Below, one piece after another: positions 31,499 to 44,913 of a stretch of DNA of 64,000 bases. A model generated the notes under the pieces. That model saw only the letters and a program-made list of their open reading frames with translations, had not been told where the DNA came from and searched no databases. Source of the DNA: Piscicola geometra (lineage: Eukaryota > Annelida > Clitellata > Hirudinida > Piscicolidae); assembly GCA_943735955.1 (NCBI GenBank), contig OX030968.1, positions 3,755,846-3,819,845 of the forward strand, in the 5' to 3' direction. The translations under genes and the position numbers were made by a program. Within the stretch, counting starts at the first letter, position 1, and every line of letters starts with the position of its first letter.

Positions 31499-32766
31499 CA
31501 ATAGAAAGAAGAATAAGAACATATATAAGAACATATATATATATATATAATATTCCTAGTAGTGGTGGTGGAATGGTAGCCTAATCAGATAATCACAAAA
31601 GAATCATAAAAGAATCATAAAAGAATCATAGTCATGCAAGATTTACTCACTCCATCATCATACTCAGTATATATTTAATCTTCTATACATAAGAAGCTAT
31701 ACTGGCGATGATGATAATGATAGCTTAAACATGTTCTTTTACATATTGTTAATTGTTCCGCTTATTGTGTCCGTGGTTTTATGCCTACCTTTGTGTGCTT
31801 ATGTGTATGTATGTGTGGGTGTGCGTGTGTGTGCATGAATGGATGTCGCCATAAGAACACTGCAGTAATGAATATACCCATACAAATCAGCTATAACCCT
31901 GTACTCACACGAATTTCTAATGCAGCTTCACAGCTTGCTTGCACATCAATTATGTGTACACTCCTGCTTTGTGTACACAACTATGTGTACACTTGCTTAC
32001 AGTATATTTGTAGCTTCTTCCTCTTCCGCCACTCCCTTCTCAACATCTCCTTGTTTTCCAATCATTCTTTTCCATTTAGTCATTTTATCTTTTCATTGTT
32101 TTTCATTTCCGTTCTTTCATTCATTCATCCATGCATTTATTAAACCCATCCACCATTCCACCCAATAACCATTCATCTTTTCGGCCATTCATCTGGGCTT
32201 ACAAAAATGCTTCAGAGATTGGTTTGCATAATTTAGGATCCTTTTTTGCATTTAACAGCACCTCCGTTGTCATTACAAGCTATAACAACAGCAACCTTTA
32301 CTCGTTGCCAAGGTGAACTAGTTATGATGATGATAATGGAGATGATGATGATGATGATGGTAATGATGATGATGCCAAGAAGGTGGTGGTGATTTATTTA
32401 TTTAAGGGCATTTTTGTAGCGCTCAACTATTACAAAAACATTTCTTCACTGGTCGTTTGCTGTCTCCCCTTAGATTCTATAAAGTCATATATTGTCTTCT
32501 TGTTGGTGGTGGTGATGATGATGATGATTATGATTGGTGCTGGTGATGATGATTAGAGTTGCTGATGAAAATGATTAATTAGTGTTGCTGATGATGATTT
32601 TGACTGACCCTGATAATGATGATGATTGATTGGTGCTGATGATTATTGACTACGATGCTGGTGATTACTGATTGATTGGCGGTAATCATCGATGATGATG
32701 ATGATGATGATTACGAATTGATTAATACTGATGATGATGATGATTGATTGACGGTAGGGGGCGTGG
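31499..32766. other. Intergenic region between convergent GDI and MTO1
   Basis: No exon recognised. GATGAT-rich short repeats (32320-32380, 32505-32755) and AT-rich unique DNA. 32390-32435, read on the minus strand, has GAGCGCTACAAAAATGCCC, a possible repeat tail. Confidence 0.5.
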
Positions 32767-34505
32767 TCAAGAGGAAGAGTAGGAGGAGCGCCCCTTGATG
32801 ACGTAGGCGTAGAGGTTGACTGTTGCTGCTGCTGTTACTCCCTCTATACGTGTGGCCGCCCCTATCTGAAAGGGTGGTGATGATGATGATGATGATGGTG
32901 ATGGTGATGATGGTGATGGTAAAGGAGTGGTAATGATGATGATGGTGATGGTGATAGTGATGATGAGAAAGGAGTGGTAATGATGATGATGGTGATGGTG
33001 ATAGTGATGATGGTAAAGGAGTGGTAATGATGATGATGGTGATGGTGATAGTGATGATGAGAAAGGAGTGGTAATGATGATGATGGTGATAGTGATAAAG
33101 GAGTGGTGATGATGATGATGGTGATGGTGATAGTGATGATGAGAAAGGAGTGGTAATGATGATGATGGTGATAGTGATAAAGGAGTGGTGATGATGAATA
33201 TCATAGTGAAGATTGATGATAGTAATGATCATGATGGTGATGATGATGATCGGCAACCGTCTCAGGTCGCACTCTCTTCAGCTTCTCCCTCGCTTCGAGA
33301 GACAGGTTGATCCTGTCATGACGTCATTAAGATGATGATGATGATGCTGATGATGACGTCATTAGGATGATGATGATGATGATGCTGATGACGTCATGAT
33401 GACACATGTCACGTAGTAGATATGTGCGTGATGGGCGCATGAAGGGAAGGTGGATGTGGAATGATAGAAGCGAATGGATGGGTAGATGAAAGAATGAAGG
33501 GATGAATGGATAGCAAGATATAGTGCAAGGTGCATGGATGAATGAATGCATGAGAGGATTAAAAAAGATGAAAGAAATAAAAAAATAGAATGGCTGAAAG
33601 ACGAATGCATGAATGGATTGAGGATGAATGCATGAATGGATTGAGGATGAATGCATGAATGGATGGATAGATGAATGCATGAATGGATTGAGGATGAATG
33701 CATGAATGGATTGAGGATGAATGCATGAATGGATTGAGGATGAATGCATGAATGGATTGAGGATGAATGCATGAATGGATTGAGGATGAATGCATGAATG
33801 GATGGATAGATGAATGCATGAATGGATTGAGGATGAATGCATGAATGGATGGATAGATGAATGCATGAATGGATTGAAGATGAATGCATGGATGGATTGA
33901 GGATGAATGCATGAATGGATTGAGGATGAATGCATGAATGGATGGATAGATGAATGCATGAATGGATTGAGGGTGAATGCATGAATGGATTGAGGATGAA
34001 TGCATGAATGGATTGAGGATGAATGCATGAATGGATGGATAGATGAATGCATGAATGGATTGAGGATGAATGCATGAATGGATGGATAGATGAATGCATG
34101 AATGGATTGAAGATGAATGCATGGATGGATTGAGGATGAATGCATGGATGGATTGAGGATGAATGCATGAATGAATTGAGGATGAATGGATGAATGAAGG
34201 AGAGATGAAACTGACTTGTCGTAGTCGAGGTCAGTGGGCAGCACCCATCCCTCCATCGCTCTCACCTCCTCCACCACCCTCTCCTGCTCCCTGCCCGCCT
34301 TGCTGTACAGCGCTGAGGTTTTGTGTTTGTGTGTGTATGTTTGTATGTGTGTGTATGTTTGTGTGTGTGTGTGTACGTTTGTGTGTGTGTGTGTGTGTGT
34401 GTTTATGTTTGTGAATGTGTCTTTCCTTTTAAATAATTTTACACACTAGCACTTCTTAGCACAAAAAAATCTTCGGCTGAGGTTTTGTGTTTGTGTGTCC
34501 GTGTA

Positions 34506-34577
<72 letters not shown>

Positions 34578-36717
34578 TTTGTGTGTGTGTGTGTGTGTTT
34601 ATGTTTGTGAATGTGTATTTCCTTTTAAATAATTTTACACACTAGCACAAAAAAATTTTCGGCCAACTCTATGAACCCACATACAAGACAACCCCCCTTT
34701 CCCCCCCCCCCCCCCCCAAACCGTAGCAAACCCTTTTCCACACCAGACCTCACCCCTAAAACCTTAGAACATAAACCCCCCCCCCTCCCTCTTCCCCCCC
34801 CCCAAACCCACCCCTACCTTCATACTTGACCCTATCAGCCAGCACCCCCGTGAGACCACTGTAGAGGTCAGGGTAGGTTGTCCTGATTTGCTCTGAGCCC
34901 AAGTGACCCGAGTATAAGCTGAAGAGGCTGTCATGATGATGGTTGTGGTGACGATGATGATGGTGGTGATGATGATGGTGGTGGTGATGATAGTGATGAT
35001 GATGGTGGTGATGATGATGGTGGTGGTGATGATGGTGATGATGATGGTGGTGATGATGATGGTGGTGGTGATGTTTAAGAAGATGATGATGGTGGTGATG
35101 ATTATGATGCTGGTGATAATGATGATGATGATGTCACACACACAGTATGACTCATCACGCACCTTTTCTTGGTGTAGTTCTCGATCTCCACACCATCCAA
35201 TTCTTTCCGCCATTGCTTGATAGTTTTAACGCTGTTCTGCATTTTACCAATCATTTCGTCGAGTTTACTTTTAACCTCAGACGCCTTTTTGAATCGTTCC
35301 TCGCTCACGCAACCTGCGGCATATCCTGAGAAGCAGACGAAAAAATGAAGATGTGCTTTCTATTTAGTTTCAAATAAATGAATGAAAAATAAATTGCAAG
35401 AAATAAAACTAATAAAGTTTATTTGTAATTGGAAAAAATATTCTACATTTCTAAAAGATTCAAAAATGCTAAAAATGTTAATACGTTACTGTCAAAGAAC
35501 AGATTTGTACTGGTAGTTCAAATTAAAATATTATTATTAATAATAGTAATTAAATTAATGATAATAATAATATCAATAATAATAATAATAAGATTGTCAT
35601 CACCTTTGTGCGTGAGGCGCAGGTCTGCGTTATCTTGCCTGAGACGAATTCGAAACTCCGCCCTTGCAGTCAACATCCTGTAAGGTTCTGTAACCCCTGA
35701 TTGCGACGTGGTAGTGGTGGTCGTTATGGATGGGTGGGATGGGGGTAGATGGTTGGGATGGAGATGTGATGGGTGGGTGGAGATGAACAAGATAGGTGTA
35801 GATGGATGAATGAAATGGGAATGAATGAAAGTGGAGATTAATGAGCAGATGGAATGATTGGATGGAATGGGATGGTTGGATGGGATGGAATGATTGGAAG
35901 GGATGGGATGGTTGGATGGGATGGAATGTTTGGATGGGATGGGATGATTGGACGGGATGGAATGATTGGATGGGATGGGATGGTTGGATGGGATGGAATG
36001 ATTGGATGGGATGGGATGGTTGGATGGGATGGAATGATTGGAAGGGATGGGATGGTTGGATGGGATGGAATGATTGGATGGGATGGGATGGTTGGATGGG
36101 ATGGGATGGTTGGATGGGATGGAATGATTGGATGGGATGGGATGGTTGGACGGGATGAATGGGTATATGAGATGAATGAATGGTTTTGAATAGGTTAGGA
36201 TAGGAAAGAAGGAAACAATGCCGATGGAGATGACGAGTGGATGGGTCATGATGGACTGGGAGAGTATGGGTGGATGGGTCATGATGGACTGGGAGAGGAT
36301 GGGTGGATGGGTCATGATGGACTGGGAGAGTATGGGTGGATGGGTCATGATGGACTGGGAGAGGATGGGTGGATGGGTCATGATGGACTGGGAGAGGATG
36401 GGTGGATGGGTCATGATGGACTGGGAGAGGATGGGTGGATGGGTCATGATGGACTGGGAGAGGATGGGTGGATGGGTCATGATGGACTGGGAGAGGATGG
36501 GTGGATGGGTCATGATGGACTGGGAGAGGATGGGTGGATGGGTCATGATGGACTGGGAGAGAATGGGGGGAGATAGTGATAGAGAAAAGAAAGAGAAGTG
36601 TGTTAGGAAGGTCAAAAGATGTTCTCCGAACGAGGTGACCTTGTGTAGTGAGGTCATCCAGCATGACCCCTATGTACGAGTCGTATCTGCTCAGAATAAA
36701 GTGTTGTTGTTGTTGTG

Positions 36718-36760
<43 letters not shown>

Positions 36761-38605
36761 TTGTTGCTTACTCATCAGAGCTGCATTGATACCAGCAACG
36801 ATCCCCTTTGAGGTTGTGTTGATAATAATCAATAATGATAATAAGAACAAGAAAACGATTATTATTATTATTATTATTATTATAAATAAAAATAACAATA
36901 TAATAATAATAACATGATAATACTAATAAAAATGTTGTGTTCTTTGAGAAATATAGAGGCTGTTGAGAACATCTGAGACATCATTAAAACTAAAACAACC
37001 AGTTATCACTGTAACTACAACAACCACAGCTAACAAGACTTCTACAACAACCACATCAACCATATGCACCAGACAACTACAACAACATCTACCACATAAC
37101 CTCATCAACCACAACTACTACAACAACCACAACAACAACTACCACTAAAACCATAAAAACTACAAATACCACATCAACCACAACAAAAACAACCACAGCT
37201 ACCACAAAAACTAAACCAATACAAAATAATACAACGACGAATAATATTAACGTCGCGTAAACCCGGACCACAACAACTACCACAACACAGCATCAACCAC
37301 AACAACTACCATAACAACTACCACAACCACAACAACTACCACAACACAGCATCAACCACAACAACTACCATAACAACTACTACAACCACAACAACTACCA
37401 CAACACAGCATCAACCACAACAACTACTACAACAACTACCACAACAACTACCACAACCACAACAACTACCAACAACTACCACAACACAGCATCAACCACA
37501 ACAACTACTACAGCAACTACCACAACCACAACAACTACCAACAACTACCACAACACATCATCAACCACAACAACTACTACAACAACTACCACAACCACAA
37601 CAACTACCACAACACAGCATCAACCACAACAACCCCCACAACACAGCATCAACCACAACAACTACCATAACAACTACCACAACAACTACCACAACCACAA
37701 CAACTACCACAACAACTACTACATCCACAACACAGCATCAACCACAACAACTACCGCAACACAGCATCAACCACAACAACTACCACAACAACTACCACAA
37801 CAACTACCACAATAACTACCACAACAACTACCACAACCACAACAACTACCATAACAACTACCACAACACAGCATCAACCACAACAACTACCACAACACAG
37901 CATCAACCACAACAACTACCTGAGCACAACAACTACCACAACAACAACCACAACACAGCGTCAACCACAACAACTACCACAACACAGCATCAACCACAAC
38001 AACCACCACAACACAGCGTCAACCACAACAACTACCACAACACAGCATCAACCACAACAACCACCACAACACAGCGTCAACCACAACAACTACCACAACA
38101 CAGCATCAACCACAACAACCACCACAACACAGCATCAACCACAACAACTACCACAACACAGCATCAACCACAACAATTACCACAACACAGCATCAACCAC
38201 AACAACTACCACAACAACTACCACAACAGCTTCCACCACAACCACCACAACACAGCATCAACCACAACAACTACCACAACAACTACCACAACAGCTACCA
38301 CAACAACTACCACAACCACAACAACTACCACAACACAGCATCAACCACAACAACTACCACAACAACCACCACAACACAGCATCAACCACAACAACTACCA
38401 CAACACAGCATCAACCACAACAACTACCACAACACAGCATCAACCACAACAACTACCACAACAACCACCACAACACAGCATCAACCACAACAACTACCAC
38501 AACAACCACCACAACACAGCATCAACCACAACAACTACCACAACAACCACCACCTGAGCAGCTGCCTCCTCATAACCCGTTGTACCATTGATCTGTCCAG
38601 CTGTC

Positions 38606-38639
<34 letters not shown>

Positions 38640-39432
38640 CCATGGTGATGATGATGATGGTTATGAATAAGATGATAATCATGTGATGATGATGGTGATA
38701 ATGACGAGGATGATAATGATGATGATGATGATGACGACACCGATGGTCATGATGATGATGATGATGACGATGCCGATGGTCATGATGATGATGCTGATGA
38801 TGATACCGAGGAAGAGGCGGGGGAGGGAGATGAGTTGCAGGCTGCTCGACAACTGCACCGGATCCACCATGTCGTACTCCACTCCGTAGCCTGTGTGTGC
38901 GTGTGTTTGTGTGTGCGTATGTTTGTGTGTGCGTGTGTTTGTGTGTGTGTGTGTGTGCGTGTGTTTGTGTGTGCGTGTGTTTGTGTGTGCGTGTGTTTGT
39001 GTGTGTGTGCGTGTGTTTGTGTGTGTGTGTGTGCGTGTGTGTGTGCGTGTGTGTGTGTGTGTGCGTGATAGTGATGATGATAATGATAGTGATGATGATA
39101 GTGATGATGATAATGATAGTGATGATGATGATAGTGATGATGATAATTATATTTCTTACCACCCACCATGCACAGCTATTTCCGCTTTTTCCAGGCCTCT
39201 TATGCTCCTATGGAGGTGGGAAAGTAATAATGAATCAAACTCAGACACACACACACACACGCACACACACACACACACACATACGAACACACGCACACAA
39301 AAACACACACACACATACACACACGCACAAACATACACACACACACACCTGATGATTTGGACCTGCAGATCACGTGGCATGGTGCAGGAGAGGCCTTGAG
39401 GGTAGACCAGCTCTGAATCGAATCCTGTCGCC

Positions 39433-39463
<31 letters not shown>

Positions 39464-42400
39464 GTATCACCACCATCATTATCATCAGCATCAGTATCAC
39501 CACCATCATCATCATCATCAGTATCACCACCATCATCATCGTCATCATCATCATCGTCATCATAATCATCATCATAATTGACCAAACACTCGGATTTAAT
39601 TACACTATTTACAACTTGATCTTAAGGTTGACAACAACAACAAAAATACCTCAACAACAACGTTGACAATAACAAAAACAACAAAATCAACAACAACAAA
39701 AGCAACAAAAACAACAAAAGCAACAACAACAACAACAAGTGACCTTCTGGTTCGACCCACACCTGGTGACGCAGGTTCGGAAACCTCATCACTTTCGACT
39801 CTACAGAGGGACAATACCTGTATTAATAATACAGCATTATCCAATATGAATATGCATCAGAAAATTAATTATGTATGCAGAATATTTAATTTTATATTGT
39901 TATTCATAATTTTTTTTCAATAAATTAAAATTGCAAGTTTGGAGTGAATAGAATATAGGGTAAAAATACAAAGTGTGACCGAAAAGAAGAAAAAAAGAAA
40001 AAGTAAGAAATAAAAAAATTAATAAATGAAAATAAAGAAAGGAAGACCTGGGTCCAGTGGTGCCCTTTTCGACCATACGGTTGAGGTGGAGGTTGGGTGC
40101 GATGAGGGGGTTGATGGAGGAGGGCTCAGTGTGCGTGAGGTGACATGGTAGTTGTTGATCTGTCTGTCAGGTGATGAAGGTACTACAAATTTCAAACATC
40201 AACTGTTTGAGGTACTCACCAATCATTCCCCCAACTGCACCTCCACCCACTCCACCTCCCACCTCCACCCTTCCACCTCCACCCCCTCCACCTCCACCCC
40301 TCCACCCCTCCACCTCCACCCCTCCACCTCCACCCCTCCACCTCGACCCATTCCACCTCCACCCCTCCACCTCCACCCCTCCACCTCCACCCACCCACCT
40401 CAATCAACACCCGGTCGTTCATGTAACTGAAGGGGATGGGAGGGTTGTCCGGCAGGGAGGGTGTCAGCTTGGAAAAGTCGACTGAAGACCTGTGTGGTGG
40501 CCAAGAGATGTGTGCCACTAACTTCGTTCCCTTTCCCCTTCCCCCCCTCCCAACATCACTTCTCAGTCCCCCCCCTACCCCCATATGCCCACATCACCAC
40601 TCACCCACCCTCTTCCCCCCCTCCTCCCAACCCTACACCACCAACTTGACAAGTCTTGGGGGCGTTCCCGTTTTAAGCCTGCCCAGTCTGACGCCCAATC
40701 GCCGCAGAGTATTCGCCAACCCGACCGACGAATCACAGTCGAGTCTGCCTGCAGGCCACGCCTCCTGACCAATCATAATCTCGGCTTTTAAAAATGTGCC
40801 AGTTGTTATGACGACAGCCTTTGAGAAGATCCTACTTCCGTTTCCTGTTGGTTGTGAAGGGGGCGTTGATTAGCCCTGAGAAAGAAATACAAGTAAAATA
40901 ATCTCTATAAATAAATAATTTCATATAAACATATATGAAACTATACAAGAATATATAAAACTATACAAGAATATATGAAACTATACAAGAATATATGAAA
41001 CTATACAAGAATATATGAAACTATACAAGAATATATGAAACTATACAAGAATACATGAAATTATATAAAAATACACGTCCCTATATAAAAACATCGCAAT
41101 ATATAGGAAAACATATGAAATTACAATATGAAAATACAATATACAAGAACCAACTAGAACATTATACACCAATTCCCAATATCCACAACCCACCCACCCA
41201 AGACCACTCCACGACACTCGGGTGATGATGGTTGTGTCAGCTGGTGGCGGTGGTCACTGGCAGCTGTAGCCACCTCCCCGATGATGAGATCTTCCACTGC
41301 TGCCTCCACACAGAGGAGGTTTGTGCAGTTTGAAAGCTCCCTCTGAATGAACGCCCTGTATAACCCTCTATCTATCTGAGCCCTCGGACCCTGTGGGGGG
41401 GGGGGGGTGGAGAGGATGATGGTGGTGGTGGTGGTGATGATAGTGGTGGTGATGATGGTGGCGGTGATGGTAGTGATGGTGTTGGTGATGGTAGCGATGG
41501 TGGTGGTGATGTTGGTGGTGATGATGGTGGTGATGATGTTGGTGGTGATGATGTTGGTGGTGATGTTGGTGGTGATGATGATGGTGATGATGATGATGAT
41601 AGTAGTTGTAGAGGAGATGATGATGATTATTATCACCCACCCAGACAGCAGGACCCCTCCTCTTGTTCAGCATCCTGTAGTGCACTCCTGACTCATCTTT
41701 TTTATAATAATAATTATTTTTATTATTAAATAACTATATTCATTATTATTATAACTATTCATATTATTATAAAATTTATTTTATTATAATAATTTATATT
41801 ATTATAATAATTTATATTATTATAATAATTTATATTATTATAATAATTTATATTATTATAATAATTTATATTATTATAATAATTTATATTATTATAATAT
41901 TTTATATTATTATAATAATTTATATTATTATAATAATTTATATTATTATAATATTTTATATTATTATAATAATTTATATTATTATAATTATTATTTTCAT
42001 TCGTATTATAATTATTTATATTATTAACAAGTCTTGTTAAACCCTGCTTTTGAATAAATACATACAAACTATCCTTATTACTCCCCTCACCCCTTATTTC
42101 CCACTCACCCCTTATTTCCCACTCACCTTCTCACCTACATTTGCATCTCTCCACCTCCTTTTCTATCCATACCATCTACCCACTCACCCACCCACCCATT
42201 CCATCCACTCACTCATTTCTCCCCCTCACCCCTCCCTCTCTTCACACCAAGTCATTCCATCCCACTCATTCACCCACTCACCCTCCCACTCATTCACCCT
42301 CTCACCCATTCACCCACCTACCCACTTACCCACTCACCCACCCACCCACCCACCTACCCACCTACCCACCTACCCACTCACCCACCTACCCACTTACCCA

Positions 42401-43277
42401 CTCACCTACCCACCCATTCACCTCCCACCTACCCACCCACCTACCCACCCATTCACCTCCCACCTACCCACCCACCTACCCACCCACCACAGGCTCTGGC
42501 ACAAATGCCATCGAGTGCATCCACCTCCCTCATGAGATGCCCTTTCCCCACCCCTCCAAATGAGGGATTGCACGACATTACTCCTGATGATGATAGTGAT
42601 GATGATGAAGGTGATGGTGATGATAGTGATGATTGTGATGATGATGATGGTAGTCATAGTGGTCATTATTATGATGATGATGATGATGATGAAGATGATG
42701 GTGATGATAGTGATGATGGTGATGATGATCATGGTAGTCATGGTGGTCATTATGATGATGATTATGACGATGATGATGATGATGATGATGATGATTAGGT
42801 AAGAAAAAAAAATTGATAAGCAAATATATATAATGGACACTTCTGTGCTCAATAATAGCTTCAATGTGCTATTGCCACCCAATTAAAATGTGTTATAACT
42901 ATTTTTAAAAATACAAAAAAAAGAGATTAAACCTGAATCGTACAATATTGCAGACCTGTGGTGCTCCAGGTGTGGGTGACGAGGGCAGTGGAAGCTCCCA
43001 TTCTCGCGGCAGCAGCTGCAGCCTCAGTGCCGGCATGACCACCTCCGACCACCACCACATCCACCTCCATGTCCCCCTCCCGTAAGGAAAAGTTTTTATT
43101 ATCGTTGACATTGAGAAGGTGTTGAGATATGTGGTGTGTTGTAAGTTCTGTCGCCTGGTTGTTGTTGTTTGTTGTGTGTTGAGTTGAGTTGTTGAAGATA
43201 ATTTTGTAGGCCCTTGAAGAGGTTTTGTGGCTAGAAGTTATGTGCTTGAAGTGTTTGCAAACTTTGAAAAACTGCAT
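32767..43277 (-). CDS. MTO1: MTO1, mitochondrial tRNA 5-taurinomethyluridine enzyme subunit
   Basis: Nineteen minus-strand exons: 42956-43277, 42488-42583, 41641-41696, 41198-41390, 40646-40844, 40399-40489, 40048-40163, 39744-39817, 39349-39424, 39167-39207, 38807-38890, 38554-38600, 36640-36805, 35604-35696, 35163-35325, 34818-34927, 34216-34312, 33258-33312, 32767-32865. Sum 2178 bases, 725 aa. MTO1/MnmG is an FAD protein that with GTPBP3/MnmE modifies the wobble uridine of mitochondrial tRNAs. Seen: a basic presequence with almost no acidic residues before residue 50 (mitochondrial targeting, inferred); FAD motif [103 protein letters not shown]; closing [13 protein letters not shown]. Exon 13 carries a poly-Gln insertion. 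The Cys in [10 protein letters not shown] replaces a usually Gly/Pro region, which is worth noting but may be a true variant. Confidence 0.96.
32875..33235 (+). repeat. GATGGT-type array in the last MTO1 intron
   Basis: Compound unit about 60 bases long (GGTAATGATGATGATGGTGA, TGGTGATAGTGATGATGAGAAAGGAGTG) repeated about five times. Confidence 0.85.
33595..34195 (+). repeat. 23-bp minisatellite in MTO1 intron 17
   Basis: Unit GAATGCATGAATGGATTGAG plus GAT with a second type GGATGGATAGAT, about 26 copies; on the minus strand read as Ser-Ile-His-Ala-Phe-type frames. Confidence 0.9.
35845..36160 (+). repeat. GGATGG array in MTO1 intron 13
   Basis: Units of GGGATGGTTGGATGGGATGG with AATGATTGGAT variants, about 10 copies. 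Confidence 0.85.
36236..36570 (+). repeat. 33-bp minisatellite, 10 copies, MTO1 intron 13
   Basis: Unit GGGTGGATGGGTCATGATGG then ACTGGGAGAGGAT; near-identical copies, with TAT for GAT in the first and third. Confidence 0.95.
36690..36775 (-). repeat. CAA repeat coding poly-Gln inside MTO1 exon 13
   Basis: The exon reads [10 protein letters not shown], then about 23 residues of Gln with His and Pro, then [15 protein letters not shown]. Human MTO1 has only a short RVSRKPP linker there. No splice sites restore the frame without the tract: the FILSR part matches the conserved FVVSR of human MTO1 and lies on its 3' side. Confidence 0.8.
37260..38550 (+). repeat. CAACAACTACCA-type minisatellite, MTO1 intron 12
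   Basis: About 1.3 kb of 29-bp-like units (CAACCACAACAACTACCACA then ACACAGCAT) and shorter CAACTACCA units. The array runs to within 5 bases of the exon 12 donor (minus strand). Confidence 0.9.
40920..41075 (+). repeat. 20-bp tandem repeat in MTO1 intron 4
   Basis: About seven copies of ATATATGAAACTATACAAGA. Confidence 0.9.
41400..41630 (+). repeat. GGTGGTGATGAT array filling MTO1 intron 3
   Basis: GGTGAT triplet mixture starting next to the exon 4 acceptor and ending about 10 bases before the exon 3 donor (minus strand). Confidence 0.85.
41700..42030 (+). repeat. ATTATTATAATAATTT array, MTO1 intron 2
   Basis: About 13 copies of TATTATTATAATAATTTA-like 18-mers next to the exon 3 acceptor; adjacent CACTCACCCACC repeats (42200-42487) reach the exon 2 donor. 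Confidence 0.85.
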
Positions 43278-43767
43278 TATGTGTGTTTTTATTTAAATAT
43301 TTTGGATTTATTTGAATGTTGATAAATTACTTTTAAACTTAAAAGTGAAAGTAAGACAAAGTTACTTTTTACAAAATGTTATTGCGCTAAATTTTTAAAT
43401 CTAAAATTAAATTTGGCATATTAACAGCATTAAAGAGTACATGGTTTTTAATATTTTTCAAATTGTTAATTTTGCACAAATAATTATGGGGTTATAAGAA
43501 GAAAAAAGAATTTTAACAAAACATGAAAGTGGAACAGAGAAATAATTTCTTAAAACCTATTTTTATTCTACAGGGACTTCAATAATTCATTCATATTTCA
43601 GACATGATTCTGTAATTCGAACTTTATTAATTTTTTATTATTACTGACTTAACAATTAACTGCTAACTGGGGTTTTTTATGAAATACAAAATATTTTTCT
43701 ACCTGAAAATTTGAAAAAAACTCTACCAAACCTAGCGACTAAATTATAATTATGACATTATTTGAAG

Positions 43768-43911
43768 CATAAGCCCTGTGAAGGCGTGCACAAATTGTGG
43801 TGGGCTCCTCGAGGGAACCTCACCACGGGGTATTGGGTTTAGTTTTCAACTAGCAATAACCACGCCTCGGTTTTAACCTCACTGGCTATGGTACTACCCC
43901 TGCGCAAAGCT
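43768..43911 (-). ncRNA. U4: U4 spliceosomal snRNA
   Basis: Minus-strand sequence begins AGCTTTGCGCAGGGGTAGTA, matching the U4 5' end. It continues with TAGCCAGTGAGGTTAAAACC and GAGGCG, the 5' stem-loop with the K-turn GTGA/CCGAGG elements. Then come ATTGCTAGTTGAAAAC (U6-pairing stem I) and CCCAATACCCCG. A central hairpin closes with GTGGTG/CACCAC, an Sm-like site AATTTGTG follows, and a short 3' stem is formed by GCC/GGGC. U4 chaperones U6 in the U4/U6.U5 tri-snRNP. Stem II, TTTGCGCAGGGG, is an exact complement to the CCCCTGCGCAAA type of U6 segment. The 3' end is estimated from the usual length of about 144. It could be a gene or a well-preserved variant copy; paired substitutions in stems argue for a working gene. 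Confidence 0.87.
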
Positions 43912-44082
43912 GGTCCCTTCGTAATTTGTTCCTGTATATGTAGCATGGAATGAGAAGAACTTGTGGTGACCTCATCAATATTATAATTTTGTCTTATAAT
44001 TATAATAAAACATAAAATTAGTCATTAAATTTTTTTATTATTTTTTCCTCAATTTGAATTTACTTTTACATTTTTCACGAAA

Positions 44083-44136
44083 GATGATGGTTTCCGAACA
44101 TTAAAGGTGTTCGAACAATATGGTATTTTACGGTAG
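44083..44136 (+). mobile_element. MITE right-end fragment
   Basis: CCGAACATTAAAGGTGTTCG and AACAATATGGTATTTTACGG align with the right end of the element at 3776-4052. No left end found nearby. Confidence 0.5.
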
Positions 44137-44913
44137 TTTGGAAGATGGTATTGTATCTAGTATATTTAAAAGAAATCAATTAAAATTAAATTAAACTAAG
44201 CACTTACCCTAGCCCTGGCTCTATTATAAACAAATAAATAAGGATATACTTATTGAGAAATAATTATTATTATTATATTATAAAGAAAACAATACCTATA
44301 AATTAAAGGCTATAATTATTTTGTAGATTAAATAGTTACAAAATTTTATTTAATGATTCATCAACAAACATATGATATACAAAATATGTTTTGAAAGTAT
44401 TGTTAATTTTATAATTGTTCAATTATAGTTAGATTGAATTAGATTTCGGAAAAAGCGAGAGTTCGGAGACAATCGGATTGCTTGCGTCCATCCATAAACT
44501 ATAACATATTAGGGCCTAATTATTAATTAGGCTATTAGTAATAAGCCATTAGTACTGATTATTCAATCTATTTTCTGAATAAATGTTGAGACAAACTTTT
44601 TTGTTTTTTTTTATTGTTTCAAAGGTTTCAAACAATCATTTAAACATAGAATGTATTTCTCACCTTACATAATGTTTTGAAACAAATGCAGAATAAATTA
44701 AATTCACAAATTTATATAATTGTATATATATAAATAAATATAATAAATATAAATAATATATGTATATATTTAAATAAATAAAGCTCACAAATGCATATAT
44801 ATATATATATATAATAATATATAATTATTTAATAATAGGTATTAATATAATTTTCATGTTGTATAACTGTCATTTTCAGAGATGGTGTGAAGGACTGTCT
44901 GAACGACTGGACG

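Noticed and set aside
33327..36898. Long His/Ile/Ser/Pro-rich minus-strand frames of 316, 379 and 422 codons
   Set aside because: Minisatellite translations; the only coding parts inside them are short MTO1 exons already annotated.
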